Shown: one piece after another, positions 46,529 through 59,333 of the stretch
Layout of the letters: each line of letters begins with the position of its first letter
Position numbering within the stretch: position 1 is the first letter of the stretch
NCBI GenBank assembly: GCA_003313425.1
Contig: NHZP01000006.1
Span: forward strand, 806,001 to 870,000
Direction of reading: 5' to 3'
Origin: Pseudopyrenochaeta lycopersici
Taxonomy: Eukaryota; Ascomycota; Dothideomycetes; Pleosporales; Pseudopyrenochaetaceae
Length of the DNA stretch: 64,000 nucleotides
The notes under the pieces: model-generated
What the model saw: only the letters and a program-made list of their open reading frames with translations
The model's database searches: none
Told to the model about the DNA's origin: nothing
Program-made: the position numbers and the translations under genes

Positions 46529-49217
46529 CCTAAGACTATCCAAGGTTCACACAAGGATATTCGAAGCTCTCATAGATTGGGGGCAGTGCAGAGGGGACAG
46601 GACAAGAAGGTGTGTGTGTGTGTGGAGGGACGACGACTATAATCCAGTCCAGCTTAGACCAGTCGTGGGAAGTGTGGATAAAAGACAGAAGCCAAAAGAC
46701 GCACGACGTATTACAATAAGAGACCTGCTGAAGAGAAGAGAAAAGAGCAGGTAATGGGCGAAGCGCTGGGCTTTTGTCTCGGGGCGCTTCGACGGCGGCG
46801 AGGTCAAGGATTGGATGGAGGGGAGCACGGGTCGAAGCAGGTGGAGAGAGATCGGATGGAAGGCGGGCGGGTACTTACAACGTCTAAATGTATGGCGCCA
46901 AAGGAAGCCTGCTTGCACCACTGCAGGTCCGCGCCTGATAGGCTGACTGGGGAGACGAGCTGGTTGCAATGGCGCTCAGAGGGAGGGGAGTGGTGGCCCA
47001 GAAATAGACGCCCGGGTGAAGTCAATAAAACGATTTACAAGACGACGCGCATCCAGACCGGAACACTGCAGCGCAAAGAGCTTGGTTATGGAAAGGATCT
47101 GACAAGGTGCTTATGGTGCCCGTCAGCGTCGCTGTAAGACGCTCGCCACGGCCGTGGTATCGTAGGTCGTCAAGGTCGTACGGATGCCCTCTTGCGCCTC
47201 CAGCTGCTGAGGGCCCTCTCAGGTATAGGAAAGCAAAAGCCAGGTTCGTGTGCACGCCTCGTGCCCTCGGCACCGCAACGCTGCCCAGCGGGCGGGCGTT
47301 GGAGTGCCAGGGCAGCGGATTGTCGACACCCAATTGTTAGGAGCTGTTTCGCGCCTGCAAAACGCGACATGGTCGTTGTGTGTGGTGAGTGGTCGGGGCT
47401 GCAGGGAACAGTGCAGCAAGCTAGATTGGCGCTAGCCAAGATAAGCTCCAGCAAGCGCCTTCCCAATCCCCAAGCACCAATCGCCGCGGGAAGGAGCCCC
47501 CAAGACCTGAGGAAGGCGCCGCCCCGCTTCCCACAATCGCTGTGACTCCAGGTGGTCAAGTCGAGTCCACGCCAGACGACGTGGAAAGCTGCTCGAGGCC
47601 TATTGTCTCTCGAAGCTGCGTTGGCGAGCGTCGCCTCCAGAGCGACATAAAGCATCCGGCCGCCCGCAATGCATCAGCAACATGTAGGAATTAATCTGTC
47701 ATGCCATGCTGTCAGCTTCGTCAATGCCCTGCCGGTACGTCGTGATGGATTGGAGCTGCGTCGCATGCCAGAACTCGTGCAGCCAATCAGAGGCATGCCC
47801 CGACCACCCTGCTCTCTGCTGCATAGCCAGGCACAACCGCTGTTAATTAGCCGCACTCGCTGTCCAGAATCCAGCAGATCGGGATATTTATCCTCGATAT
47901 CTTCGGTGGCCTAGCCATATCAGGGCAAATCCGTTTCGTTTTGCTGCCATCTCCTGCAGGCTATTTTTGGGGACATTCACGTTTCGTGGGGTAGTACAAT
48001 GTGAGTGGCTGCCGACTTCCATACTTTCAACGGCGGCATGGGGCTCTGTGCGCTGGCACACCCTTCAGACCTTCCATCGAAGTCCACGTTGACTCTGATC
48101 GGTGGCATCATCATATGCACAATCACAGAGAGCAATGAGGCGGAGAGAAAGCGGCCACCCCCCACCCCCCCCCGGGACGCCATACAGGCCACCGATGCAC
48201 GAGGGCCGTCCCTTACGCGGGATGGATTGTGCAGACGGTCATGACAGCAGTAGGCCTTCTGAAGATTTCAGCGCCCCTTCCGCCGCCAAAGTGAGACACA
48301 AACAGATGTACTGCGGACGAACTGCGGACTCGAGACTACAAGATGAAGGTCACCAGCCGCAGTGACTTTGGACAAACACAGCCCAAATAGGCGGGTACAT
48401 TCGCTTGCTTGTGTCTCAGCTGTTAAACCAGCACTCTGGCGACTTCAGACTATGGCCAGCTTGTACAACCCAATTTCATCATAGAACTATATTTATCATA
48501 TTCTACTGCAGCTCTTCGTTCCAACAGCCGTTAAATACCTACACCTGGACCAGCCGTTCCCTCCGCACGCTAGAGAGATCATCCGGGACGGTCGTGCAAC
48601 CTGTTTCGAAACAATTTAACCCTCTTTTAGCCTCGCTTCCTCTACTCGGGCTCTTTTTACTCCCCGATACTCTCTTCCTTGTCTCTTTTATATTGCTCTG
48701 CATCGTATCCCACCTTCCTGCAGTATCTGGAGTCGTGAGAGCTGAGCCCAGCCATGGAAAACGTTGCGTAAGCTCCGTGACCAGCCTTCGCGAGGATGAG
48801 TTGTATTAATAGGCATATTTGATATGTATTGCATGGGAAAAATCATATTGCAGGCAAACGCTATCGAAAATCCTGAAAAGCAAGGCTGAAACAGGCTTTC
48901 TTAGTGACGGTAGATGCATACCTTCGACGAGAATAGGCAGAAAAGATATGGAGCCCCTCCTGTAGACAGTTGCCGTGTAATCAATAGCAGACTATAAACG
49001 AGAATAGATGTATCCAAAAAGAGAAGAGATAATGGAGATGGACATGGTGACCTATTTACAACTTCCCTCGCTGTGTTTTCCAGAACGCCTCGAAGACATC
49101 CAGGCAATTCAATCCAGGACATAAGAACCACTTCGACAAGAACAATTCCAAGGCTCCTGGGCAGCTCTCTCACAATTCCGCCTAGAGCCCATCTCCTGCA
49201 TCCAATGAGATTTAGCT
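46529..49217. other. Intergenic, 2.7 kb
   Basis: Upstream of the four-TM gene and downstream of the 549-aa unknown gene. It holds a (GT) repeat, a second C-rich tract (about 48160-48176) and C/T-rich promoter-like DNA. Frames such as 47170-47655 (minus) and 48405-48809 (plus) show no domain. No gene supported. Confidence 0.5.
46611..46624 (+). repeat. (TG)n dinucleotide repeat
   Basis: Seven TG units about 85-95 bp upstream of the four-TM gene's start codon, in its promoter or 5' UTR. Confidence 0.75.
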
Positions 49218-50867
49218 TTAGTACTCATTAAGGACATCATGGTAAGGCTGATAGAATGCTGTATCCCTCCTTCCATGACAATTTCCACGCATGTCAAAGC
49301 ACAGCGGCTCAGGGACCGGAAACTTGGTAGGAGTACCCAGGTCCATGCTCTTACATGCATGATGCTGCCTGGCAGACCCAGAATCTTGAATGTATGCATT
49401 TGCAATTGGGTCGGACAGTCCTTGACAACAAAAGCTCGCATCCGAGCTTTTCCTGTTCCTCAATTTAGGACCCCTCGACTTACCAGTAGGCGTTGAAAAT
49501 GTATCAAACAGCTCCCGCCAATACGTCGGTGGTGTATTGTCTCTTGCTTCTTCCTCGCCATTTTGCCGCTGCTCTAAGTTTAGTGGTGGTGATTGTCTTA
49601 CCTGCTCCATCTTTACATGCCTGCTCTTGGTCAAAGGAATGCCGTTGCGATTTACAGCAAGAGAAACGGCAGCAGCTGGGCCACCAACGCCACCGCATTC
49701 AGTGGCGACATTCGCTGTTCGGCCTTGGTTAGTAGCCATGAGAGGCCCGGGGCGAGATATCTGAGCTTTGAGAGTGTTGTGTGCTCTGGATTGTTTGTCA
49801 GCCAGTGTCCCCCATCTTGAGACACCTTGTCTTGAGAGGGGTTGTGGATTTTGTGCAAATCGAACACATCCTCGCCCCATGGCTGTACTTTGTCTACCAA
49901 TTGTGGTGATACCTTTCAAGTGGGCATTTTTCACATCCGTTGGTCGCCGCGTCTTGGGTGCAGGCTGTAGCTGCGGGACAGGAGGAAGAGGCTTATCGAC
50001 ATCAACAACTTGCCGAACGTTCGCATCGATCGAAACTAGTGCATCGCGATGAAAATGTTGTGAACAATCCCTTTCGTTCGGGGTATGGTCTTGGTGCAGG
50101 CAAGATATGTTATTTTTCTGGACTTGTGAATGTAAGGATCGCAATGGTGGATGTCTTGATGATTTTACAGCGGGCCGTTGCGACAACGAAGCCAACTGAG
50201 ACTTGTCACCCGTAAGCTTCGCCGTATTTTGTCTGGCTTCAAAATCACCCTGCTTTCGAAATTGCAAATAACTGTTCCACACCTCCTGGCCTTCGCCCTC
50301 TGGGCCAATCTTGTAAATAGCCTTGGCTTCACGGAGAAAGCCTCGAAAACTTTGAGCTGCTTGCCCTTCACCTGTTGAACCCCTACCTGAGGTAGCATCT
50401 AAAGATGCTGTGCTCAAGTTGAAAGCCAGCCTCCACCACACCTGCTTTGGCTTAGTCTTAGGCGGCCTAATCATGGACGGATAGTAAGGAAGACCGGTAG
50501 CGTTGGACACTCTCCTAGCTTCTTCCAACGGCGAGGAGATGGTATGGTTTGTATCAGACACTAGAATATCGTGACGTGATGCGCGATCGGAGTGAATAGC
50601 GGGTTTTTGGGCTAAGTGGTTGCTACTTGTGGGAGGTACTGTCTCGTCATTGCTTGATGACCCAATCCACAAATTGGACCTGACGGCAGTGTGATTGGCA
50701 TGTTCTGATTGCTGCATCCCAAAATGATTGGTCTTAAATGGTGCCGCTTGCTGGCGTGTAAAGGATCGTTCGCCGTCAGCAGCTACCAATTTACTATTTC
50801 TAGTGTTCCACCATAGGTAGTGCTCGTGCTTCGTGAAAGGGTCCAAAGCTACCTTCGAAGCGGCCAT
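49218..50867 (-). CDS. Hypothetical 549-residue protein
   Basis: Not recognised. Single uninterrupted frame of 549 residues starting MAASKVALDPFTKHEHYLWWNT. No signal peptide or membrane segment is evident. The two most ordered-looking blocks are at about 120-150 (PYYPSMIRPPKTKPKQVWWRLAFNL) and the short FRGFLREAKAIYKIG segment near 175. Trp/Pro-containing pieces (PPTYWRELFDTFSTPTGKSRGPKLR) recur near the C-terminus. The remainder is polar and low in hydrophobic residues, suggesting disorder. The length of the open frame supports a real gene, but a missed intron cannot be excluded. Confidence 0.65.
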   Translation of the reverse strand: MAASKVALDPFTKHEHYLWWNTRNSKLVAADGERSFTRQQAAPFKTNHFGMQQSEHANHTAVRSNLWIGSSSNDETVPPTSSNHLAQKPAIHSDRASRHDILVSDTNHTISSPLEEARRVSNATGLPYYPSMIRPPKTKPKQVWWRLAFNLSTASLDATSGRGSTGEGQAAQSFRGFLREAKAIYKIGPEGEGQEVWNSYLQFRKQGDFEARQNTAKLTGDKSQLASLSQRPAVKSSRHPPLRSLHSQVQKNNISCLHQDHTPNERDCSQHFHRDALVSIDANVRQVVDVDKPLPPVPQLQPAPKTRRPTDVKNAHLKGITTIGRQSTAMGRGCVRFAQNPQPLSRQGVSRWGTLADKQSRAHNTLKAQISRPGPLMATNQGRTANVATECGGVGGPAAAVSLAVNRNGIPLTKSRHVKMEQVRQSPPLNLEQRQNGEEEARDNTPPTYWRELFDTFSTPTGKSRGPKLRNRKSSDASFCCQGLSDPIANAYIQDSGSARQHHACKSMDLGTPTKFPVPEPLCFDMRGNCHGRRDTAFYQPYHDVLNEY

Positions 50868-52016
50868 CCTTGAAGGGAATACTGTAGATTGGCCCTCTTA
50901 AAGGTTATAGTTGATTTTGTTCACTGATTTGGTCAAATTTGTAGCGGTACTAAAGTATATCTTACGGGACGGGAGACGTTGATGATTGCTACGGCTAGTA
51001 AGTGGATAGATACACAAAAGAGTATAATAATTGGGAAATATTGTGCTGGCTGGAAATGGGCGAGAGAACAAGATTGTACAGTCGAATAGAGAGATCATAT
51101 CGACGATGTTCTTAAGCCTTCCTCAACCGGACATTGTGTAGCAATCAAACAAGAGAGCGGAAAATAGAGTGGCACTTGGAGGGCGGGGTGCCCATCTTCA
51201 AAGGCAGTAAAAAGCGTTGGACAATGGAACAAAGCAGTGAAGCTTTCCAGTCGAATCTTTGAAAGCGTGTTGGCCTATTCCTCAGCTAAAACTAAATCGT
51301 GGGCCGTTCAGTTGGGTCTCAATGGGTTGGATGTCGACTCTCAGGATGGTTACCGGGATTAGGGAGTGAAATTGTCAAATACGAACTCCTCCATTGTACC
51401 GACTGTACATAATCATAGCAATCAAGTGGAAACCCGACATGAAAGTCGCCTCCGTCTTCCGATCTTGCTCGACGATACGAGAGCGCGATGGTCTAAGATT
51501 TTCGGAATCATTGCGCGAAAAGCCGTAAATTTCTCTCCTCTTACCCGTAATACTCCGTACAATTTGTCGAGCCAGAAAAAGTCGAAGTCCGTTTCTTGTC
51601 TTGATCGGATGTATGCGGGACAACGAGGAACGGGTTGGCAGCCCTCGGAAACTACAATGCTTGGAGGAACCGCCACGTGCACGCTTGCTACTTTCGGAGT
51701 TGGCGTAGATCCCCTGAAAACCTCGGTGCAACACATCATGGACCAATTCGTTTATGCAATGAGGCAGTCGCTCATATACACCCAACCTGTTGCTTGGAGA
51801 TAGCTCGCCCTTAGCCGGACAAGAGAGGTGCGAAGTGTCGCGGAGCTGCCTCAGACAAAGGTAAGTGTCACGGAGAAGACTTGCAAGAGTATCTGACCAC
51901 ACTTCATTTCATTTTGTGTACAGATATCATTCGCTCTTAATAATCATCATTCATTGTACTTCATTCGTTCGTACTTTTTCAAATCTTCCTGGAGACTCTT
52001 GCTCATGAACGCTCGC
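50868..52016. other. Intergenic, 1.15 kb
   Basis: Between the hypothetical gene and the enolase stop codon (both minus). Overlapping frames at 51366-51902 on both strands have no family resemblance. No gene supported. Confidence 0.5.
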
Positions 52017-53536
<1,520 letters not shown>

Positions 53537-53549
53537 GGTGGTGTTGTTG

Positions 53550-53825
53550 CTGTAGAGCGAGTAGGATTAGCGGAGGGTTCAGTGAGAGGTGTCAATTGCA
53601 AGGTCGGAGAGCCGTGAGATGGCAAGGAAGCATATATAGGCGTGGAAAAGCCCTGTGATGCAAGCAGGGTGAAACTGGGCAAGGCCACAAAAAGCAGAAA
53701 CGTTCAGCCATTGCGCCCGGGCCTTGACCGTCAGAGCACGGTGGGACCTCAAACTTTGCCGGACGCGCGGGATGCACAATTCGGCCGCGGATGGAGACTT
53801 GATAAATAAAAAGACTTTGACTTAC
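53550..53825 (-). other. Probable 5'-UTR intron of enolase
   Basis: GTAAGT donor at 53825 and a CTCTACAG acceptor at 53550, just 13 bases before the ATG, with a GCTAATC branch-like site. Leader introns are common in strongly expressed fungal glycolytic genes. Inferred from splice-site quality only. Confidence 0.6.
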
Positions 53826-54691
53826 CAGGTGGGTGAGGTGAGGCAGAGTGTTGTTGTGTTTGGGTGGGGTGAATCGATTTAGTAGTTGAGGAGGGGCAGT
53901 CGTTCGTCCCTCCTCAGCAGATCTTCAGCCCCGCCATGCCGCGAACCCATTGGCCGCTGCATCGTCTCTCGTAAGAGCATTTGCGGGTAGTCTATCGCAG
54001 AAGCAAGTAGGACGGAGTCCGAGCGAGAATTTGCCCCTTTTGGGATTGTTGAGACACGGCGGAGAGTTAATTGCACACCTGCTTCCAGAACCGACACTTG
54101 ATCTTGCAGTGAACATGCCCGAGTCGAAGCCTTACAAGTACAACAGTGCAATGCAAACCTGCTCAAAACGGGACTGTGAATCGCACAATCCGAGAGGAAA
54201 TCACATTTACAGGAGCTCCTTGTTCTATGTTGCGAAGTCTCGTTAAGAGATATTATCGAGCAGCCTGAAGGAGCTGGTGAGCGGCCTGCGGAACCAGACT
54301 CGACTTGCTACACAGACCCATACAATGCTCAGTAGTAATGTCAGACGAACTGCGTTTAAGCGGCCGCAAAGAAGGGGATCCACGATAATAGATTCGGAGT
54401 CAAACTGGACTGCGGTGCAACCAACCCACTCCCGCAGGCCAGTGAAACAGCGCAAATCAGCCAAGAGATGGCCCAAGCTTCATGACCGCCGCGTCTCTCA
54501 GAGCTGCCTCAAGGTCCCACAGCAGCTACAGTTCACACTTCCACTGAACGACGTCGCCTCTTAGCCCTAAGCCCCCTCTCAAATACAGATCGCCTCCAAA
54601 GGCTACAACATCCCCAGGCTTTCTGTGCTTGTGTTGAATCAACCGACCAATACGCCATTAGCTCCACAGGAACTGCTTCAAGCTCGGCACG
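53826..54691. other. Shared upstream region of enolase and PRE1
   Basis: About 870 bp between the enolase leader exon (minus) and the PRE1 start codon (plus). Expected to hold both promoters; no gene or repeat recognised. Confidence 0.5.
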
Positions 54692-55511
54692 ATGTAGGAG
54701 ACATATTGGCACTAGGAATAACTACCGTCTAACAAACTTTCAGGGAGGTCTTACTAGGAATCACGGGCAAAGACTTCACCCTCATCGCTGCCTCAAAAGC
54801 TGCGATGCGAGGCGCCACTATCCTCAAAGCCTCCGACGATAAAACCCGGGCGCTGAACTCACACACATTGATGGCCTTTTCTGGTGAAGCTGGAGATACT
54901 GGTATGGTTTACTGCAAGAAACTTGCGGTAGCAAAGCGGCACAAAGATAGCTGACAAGGCTTCAGTGCAATTTGCTGAGTACATTCAAGCGAACGTTCAG
55001 TTGTACTCGATGCGGAACAACATGGAGCTATCACCCGCTGCGACCGCCAACTTCGTTCGAGGAGAATTAGCACGAGCGCTGCGTTCACGGAAACCATATA
55101 CGGTAAACCTACTACTAGGCGGCTATGACACAATTGCGGACAAGCCAACACTATACTGGATTGACTACCTAGCGAGTCAAGCATCGCTTCCCTATGCTGC
55201 ACATGGTTACGCTCAGTACGTTATCACTTTCCTACCACGTGTCCAATAGCTCCTCCACAACTCTCACACTGTTACATTGCAAGCAACATACACTGACCTG
55301 TGGCTTTAGGTACTACTGTCTCTCGCTGCTCGACAAACATCACCACCCGGACATTGACTATGAGAAGGGTTTGAAGATTTTGCGGATGTGCACGGAGGAG
55401 CTTAAACGACGCCTACCAATTGACTTCAAAGGTGTCATTGTCAAGGTGATAACGAAGGACGGGATCAAGGACGTCGAGTACGAGGACGATGTCAAGGTAG
55501 CTATCCCGTGA
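54692..55511 (+). CDS. PRE1: 20S proteasome subunit beta type-4 (PRE1/PSMB2) with split start codon
   Basis: Non-catalytic beta-ring subunit of the 20S proteasome. Four coding exons: 54692-54693 (AT), 54744-54901, 54966-55215 and 55310-55511; 203 residues. The start codon is created by splicing AT to G, giving [20 protein letters not shown], the conserved Pre1 N-terminus; an in-frame TAG lies upstream and no other in-frame ATG lies between. Introns are 54694-54743 (GTAGGA donor, CTAAC branch), 54902-54965 and 55216-55309. Further signatures are [27 protein letters not shown] and [11 protein letters not shown]. As in the family there is no propeptide or catalytic N-terminal Thr. Converges with the cyclase gene at 56427. 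Confidence 0.94.
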
Positions 55512-56426
55512 AGCGAAGACACGAAAAGAGTACATTGGACATCAGTAGCTTAGAAGACAAGCGTGCTATGCCGTCTACAAACTGGCGTGGTCAAGGCGCT
55601 CTGAAAGGGCGAGCCAACATCATGATTGTGGTGTTATGATAGATATGCCATGAATCTAATGACGAACATCAGTGGATAAATGACTGTCAAGTCTACACTT
55701 GTTTCCAAGTAGGCATGATGAGTTTGTGCACAATTATCAAATATTGAATGTAGTGCTACTTTACAGGTGTACATAACCCTGTCCGTAGAGGAACATGTAA
55801 AGAAACGTCTCGCTAAGACATTAATCATAACATTCTCTCAATGAAACATGAGTAATGTACTTAGCTGTCAAACGTTGATGGGCATCGGATTGCGAGCCTG
55901 AAAGATGCTTAAGTAAGCGAGGCCCGTGCGGCGCGCACGAATAAAAGCTTTGCGTCCCTCGCCCTCCTCTTTTCTTCTTTGATCAAAAAAACACGAAATC
56001 AGCCACGACTATCAGCATCACTGTTGCTTTTAGTTGCCAGTCACTACGGTGGCGTGATTCCGGAGAACAAAACCTCCTATAGGAAGCTGTCGTCTCGTTG
56101 GGTCGTCTTTAGTGATGGCGATGGGGCGCTGGTGTCGATTTATCGGGAGAACATATTGTGCAACAACCACCATCCTTCGTATCCAAGCTCTAGGCAAAGT
56201 TTTCTTACTTTGACCAGTTGGTATGTCAACGTAGTCGCAGTGCACCAATTTCGTCAGGCTTGTGATCGTGCGGATGCGCAACATCCTATTCATTGCTCAT
56301 GAACATATTGCAGTGCGTCACGTTATGCTAGATGAATTTGTGGTAATGTAATTGATCAATCTCTTGATTGATTCTGCTGCTGGGAACATATATAGTACGA
56401 TCTATGTCTAAGTGGATGAAACTGCT
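55512..56426. other. Intergenic between convergent PRE1 and cyclase gene
   Basis: 915 bp that separate the housekeeping block from the mycosporine-type cluster. Frames at 55979-56302 look like chance. No gene or repeat recognised. Confidence 0.5.
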
Positions 56427-57974
56427 TTAGTTTTTATATCCGTTGGAATAACCATTTGCCATGACTTCTTGTAGACCATGGGGAAGACCATTCGCATGGC
56501 CATTAGCTTTTCCATTAACATGCCCATTGCTAAGGCCATTCATGACCTTCCTCGATTCCTGCATAGCCTCTTCAATGGGCTTGTCATGTAAAGTATAACC
56601 AGTGTCTGAAGCGTCAACAAAAGCGTCAATACCAGCACCTTGTCGTGGATATTCCTTCATCAAACTCTTGTGTCTTCGCAGAGCAGCATTCATCTCCTCA
56701 GCAGACACATCGTTCAAGAAAACGCATTTTCCGATCGGGTTTGGGACAGCAGCACGCAGCAGTCCATCTCGAGTCTTCAGGATAGCCTTCGTAGCTTTGT
56801 CAAGCATATCCTCATCGAACAACTCATGATCCATGGAAAGACCTGCTCGGGAGAACAAATTCAACAATCGCCGATGCTCATCGTCACTGAGGAGCTTGCG
56901 CTCGTTGGCCAGAGTTGCAGAGTATGCCATATCAATGGATATAGCGTGACCGTGACGCAGTGGGACGGATGGTGATAGCTATAAGATTTATCAGATACAA
57001 GTCACAGCGATTGAGTTCATTGAGCTTACCTCATGAAGAGGACTCCATGTGTGTCCATACGCAATAACGCGATCTAATCCGATCTCATGGAGATTGGGTG
57101 TCTCTAGTTTCAACATCTCATGGATACCAGCGCGGTTTATTTCATCCGCCGCTTTTAGGACTTCCTCATCATTACCCTGACGACCAAAACGCGACATGAT
57201 CAACTTCTCACAGTACTTGTCCAGCAAGTCGAAGGTGGGCCTGTGAGCACATGTCGATATCTTGATTAACTCAGCGAAGCCATTTCGAACTTGGCCTTCC
57301 GGCAAAGTCTTCAAGAATGTGAAGTCCAGAAAAGTGTGCATTGGGGCGTGATAAGCTCCGAGCCGGTTCTTGTAGTTGCCGTAGTTAACTGCGACCTTGA
57401 TGCTGACACTAGCATCGATGAGCCCGATGACTGTGGTTGGAATACGAATAAAATTTGTGTTCCTTCGATATGCCGCACATGCGAATCTAATAACGTTAAC
57501 ACTAAACATGCATGGAAATTTGGCCAGAGTGCCTTAGAGCTTTTACCCAGCAACATCAGTCACCAAACCTCCACCCTGCGGAATGTTATTACAAATAGTA
57601 AGAGTCGAATTGGATGCCAAACGTACCACTACAAGGACTGGCTCCTTTCGGATGATGCCGAAGTCTGTCATTGAGTCTACAATGCTCAAAAGAGTTTCCA
57701 TTGACTTGGCTTTCTCGCCAATCATGGTTTTGTGGAACGTCAATGGTAAATTATAGTGGTCGAAGTATCGTTGTATCTCCTCGCCATAGACATTGTAAAT
57801 GTTCAAGTCCATCACAGCAAGACAACGACCCCAGCGCTCGTAACATTTGGCAAGCTGAGGGTTGGCGGTGTTGAAAACCCCGTCGAGGAATGTAAAGTCA
57901 TACTCAATTTTCTCGTATCCCTCGACATGGAATCCGTTTTTGGTCTCTTGGACTGTAGCCTTGAGGTCCGACAT
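56427..57974 (-). CDS. Sugar-phosphate cyclase, probable desmethyl-4-deoxygadusol synthase
   Basis: Member of the 3-dehydroquinate synthase superfamily, predicted to cyclise sedoheptulose 7-phosphate to desmethyl-4-deoxygadusol, the first step to mycosporines. Four exons: 57974-57627, 57575-57547 (29 nt), 57486-57030 and 56978-56427; 461 residues. Introns are 57576-57626 (in frame, no stop), 57487-57546 and 56979-57029. NAD-binding GGGLVTDVAGFACAAYRR, the IPTTVIGLIDASVSIKVAVN block, the FAELIK Glu and metal-binding His residues (AYGHTWSP; LRHGHAISID) are present. It is not part of a pentafunctional AROM protein, so it is a dedicated cyclase. The C-terminus ends in an Asn-Gly repeat tail. DDG synthase rather than 2-epi-5-epi-valiolone synthase is inferred from the neighbouring methyltransferase and ATP-grasp genes. 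Confidence 0.88.
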
Positions 57975-59333
57975 GATGAATTAAATCCAAAGAGTGTAAA
58001 TGAGATACGCTTGAATTCTGTTGGAAAAAGGTACGGCAACTGTCCGTGCTAAATAATGGACAACCGAAAGACGTCGTCTCCAACTAATAGCACTGCTTTC
58101 GGTGCACGCACCTTTTTCATTGGCTCCCAAAAGTCGATGATACTCGAAGCAAACGTCAACCATACGCGTTTTTCTTGTTCATGATGCGACGGCTCGGGAA
58201 TTCCTTGTAGTGTGGACTTGGTACCACTCCGCTTGTAAGAAACTAAACTTCAACTGGACGACCATGATGTGATGACTTAAGACCAGAGCCGTTAGCCGGT
58301 TCCGGCACATGGGAGATGCAATTGTCTCATGCAGAAATGGGCTTTTGCATCTTTTGATGGAGTAGAACAACCGTAATCGCATCCGTCCAGGGACAGAATA
58401 GGTGTAGCACAGCCGCTAAGGTCTCTAGGACCTGAGGAACAGCCCATTCAGGTCTGGAGAGGCATGTCCCCCACAACTGCGGGGCGGCAGTCATCAGAAT
58501 CGCTTCATTGTCGCTTCAGAATTGTCATCATTCCCGACTAACACCCCTTAAAAAGGCTTGTTGGGACTTATGGTTCGGTAGACGTCTGAGCAAGTTATGA
58601 ATGACCATAGTTGGGTATGGCTGAATAGCGTCAAAGTTGCACGCGCGGCTTCTGGAGACTCTTGCTCATTTCTGGGACTGGTTTCGAATCGTGACGTTCT
58701 GCGAGATCTCAGCCGATGTTAGCTCCCGTCTCGGATAGATAGAGTTTAGCGATCGTGGATCAGAAAGAGATATTACCAGGGGAGGGCAAGGGGAACGCAA
58801 GACGCCAAAGTCTTTGTCGGTTCCGCAACCGGCTAGCAAAACCGACATAGCTCCATAACTGCTGACGAAAGATACATCTCAACGTCAACACTCTACGTTA
58901 GCAGCCATGGACCAATGAACAGGCTCCACATGAGCCTCACGTATCCACCCACTCCAGTCGGAACCGGTCTCCAGGACTTTCTTGACGCACGCCACGACCA
59001 TTAACATGGACCCAGCTTGCTTCAATGGCATATACATCCCGTGCATAATAAAGCCTGCAGAAAAAGAAGAACTAATTGAGGCAATTTCTAATGCTGTTGT
59101 ATAACGACTGACGTCTTTATTGCTCTTCGGCACAGTCTTTCTACGAAACCGAGCCAAAGGTTGCCGATCGAATCAGGAATCCCCTTGTTACACATGTCCC
59201 TGCGCTATTCTCGTCATCATTCATTATAGCCCCGCACTAAGAATACGCGTTGAGGGGTGCTCCTTGGACATTTTCGACGCGTCGAGTTCACGGCTACCGT
59301 TGCGGTTCGAAAGTTTAAACACCAGCAACCACA
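57975..59333. promoter_or_regulatory. Shared divergent promoter region of cyclase and O-methyltransferase
   Basis: 1.36 kb between the two divergent start codons. It probably controls both genes, but no specific binding site was identified. A 90-codon minus-strand frame at 58885-59157 has no recognisable domain. Confidence 0.5.

Noticed and set aside
47170..47655. 161-codon minus-strand frame
   Set aside because: Arg/Ala/Leu-rich composition, no family signature, overlaps other-strand frames of similar quality.
48405..48809. 134-codon plus-strand frame with a hydrophobic stretch
   Set aside because: C/T-rich DNA gives Leu/Ser/Phe-rich frames by composition; no homologous motif or splice support.
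56427..57974. Cyclase as the shikimate-pathway 3-dehydroquinate synthase
   Set aside because: Fungi use the pentafunctional AROM protein for that step; this is a free-standing cyclase with mycosporine-type neighbours.
58885..59157. 90-codon minus-strand frame between cyclase and methyltransferase
   Set aside because: Considered as an extra cluster gene or regulator, but it is short, without a motif, and sits in the expected promoter.
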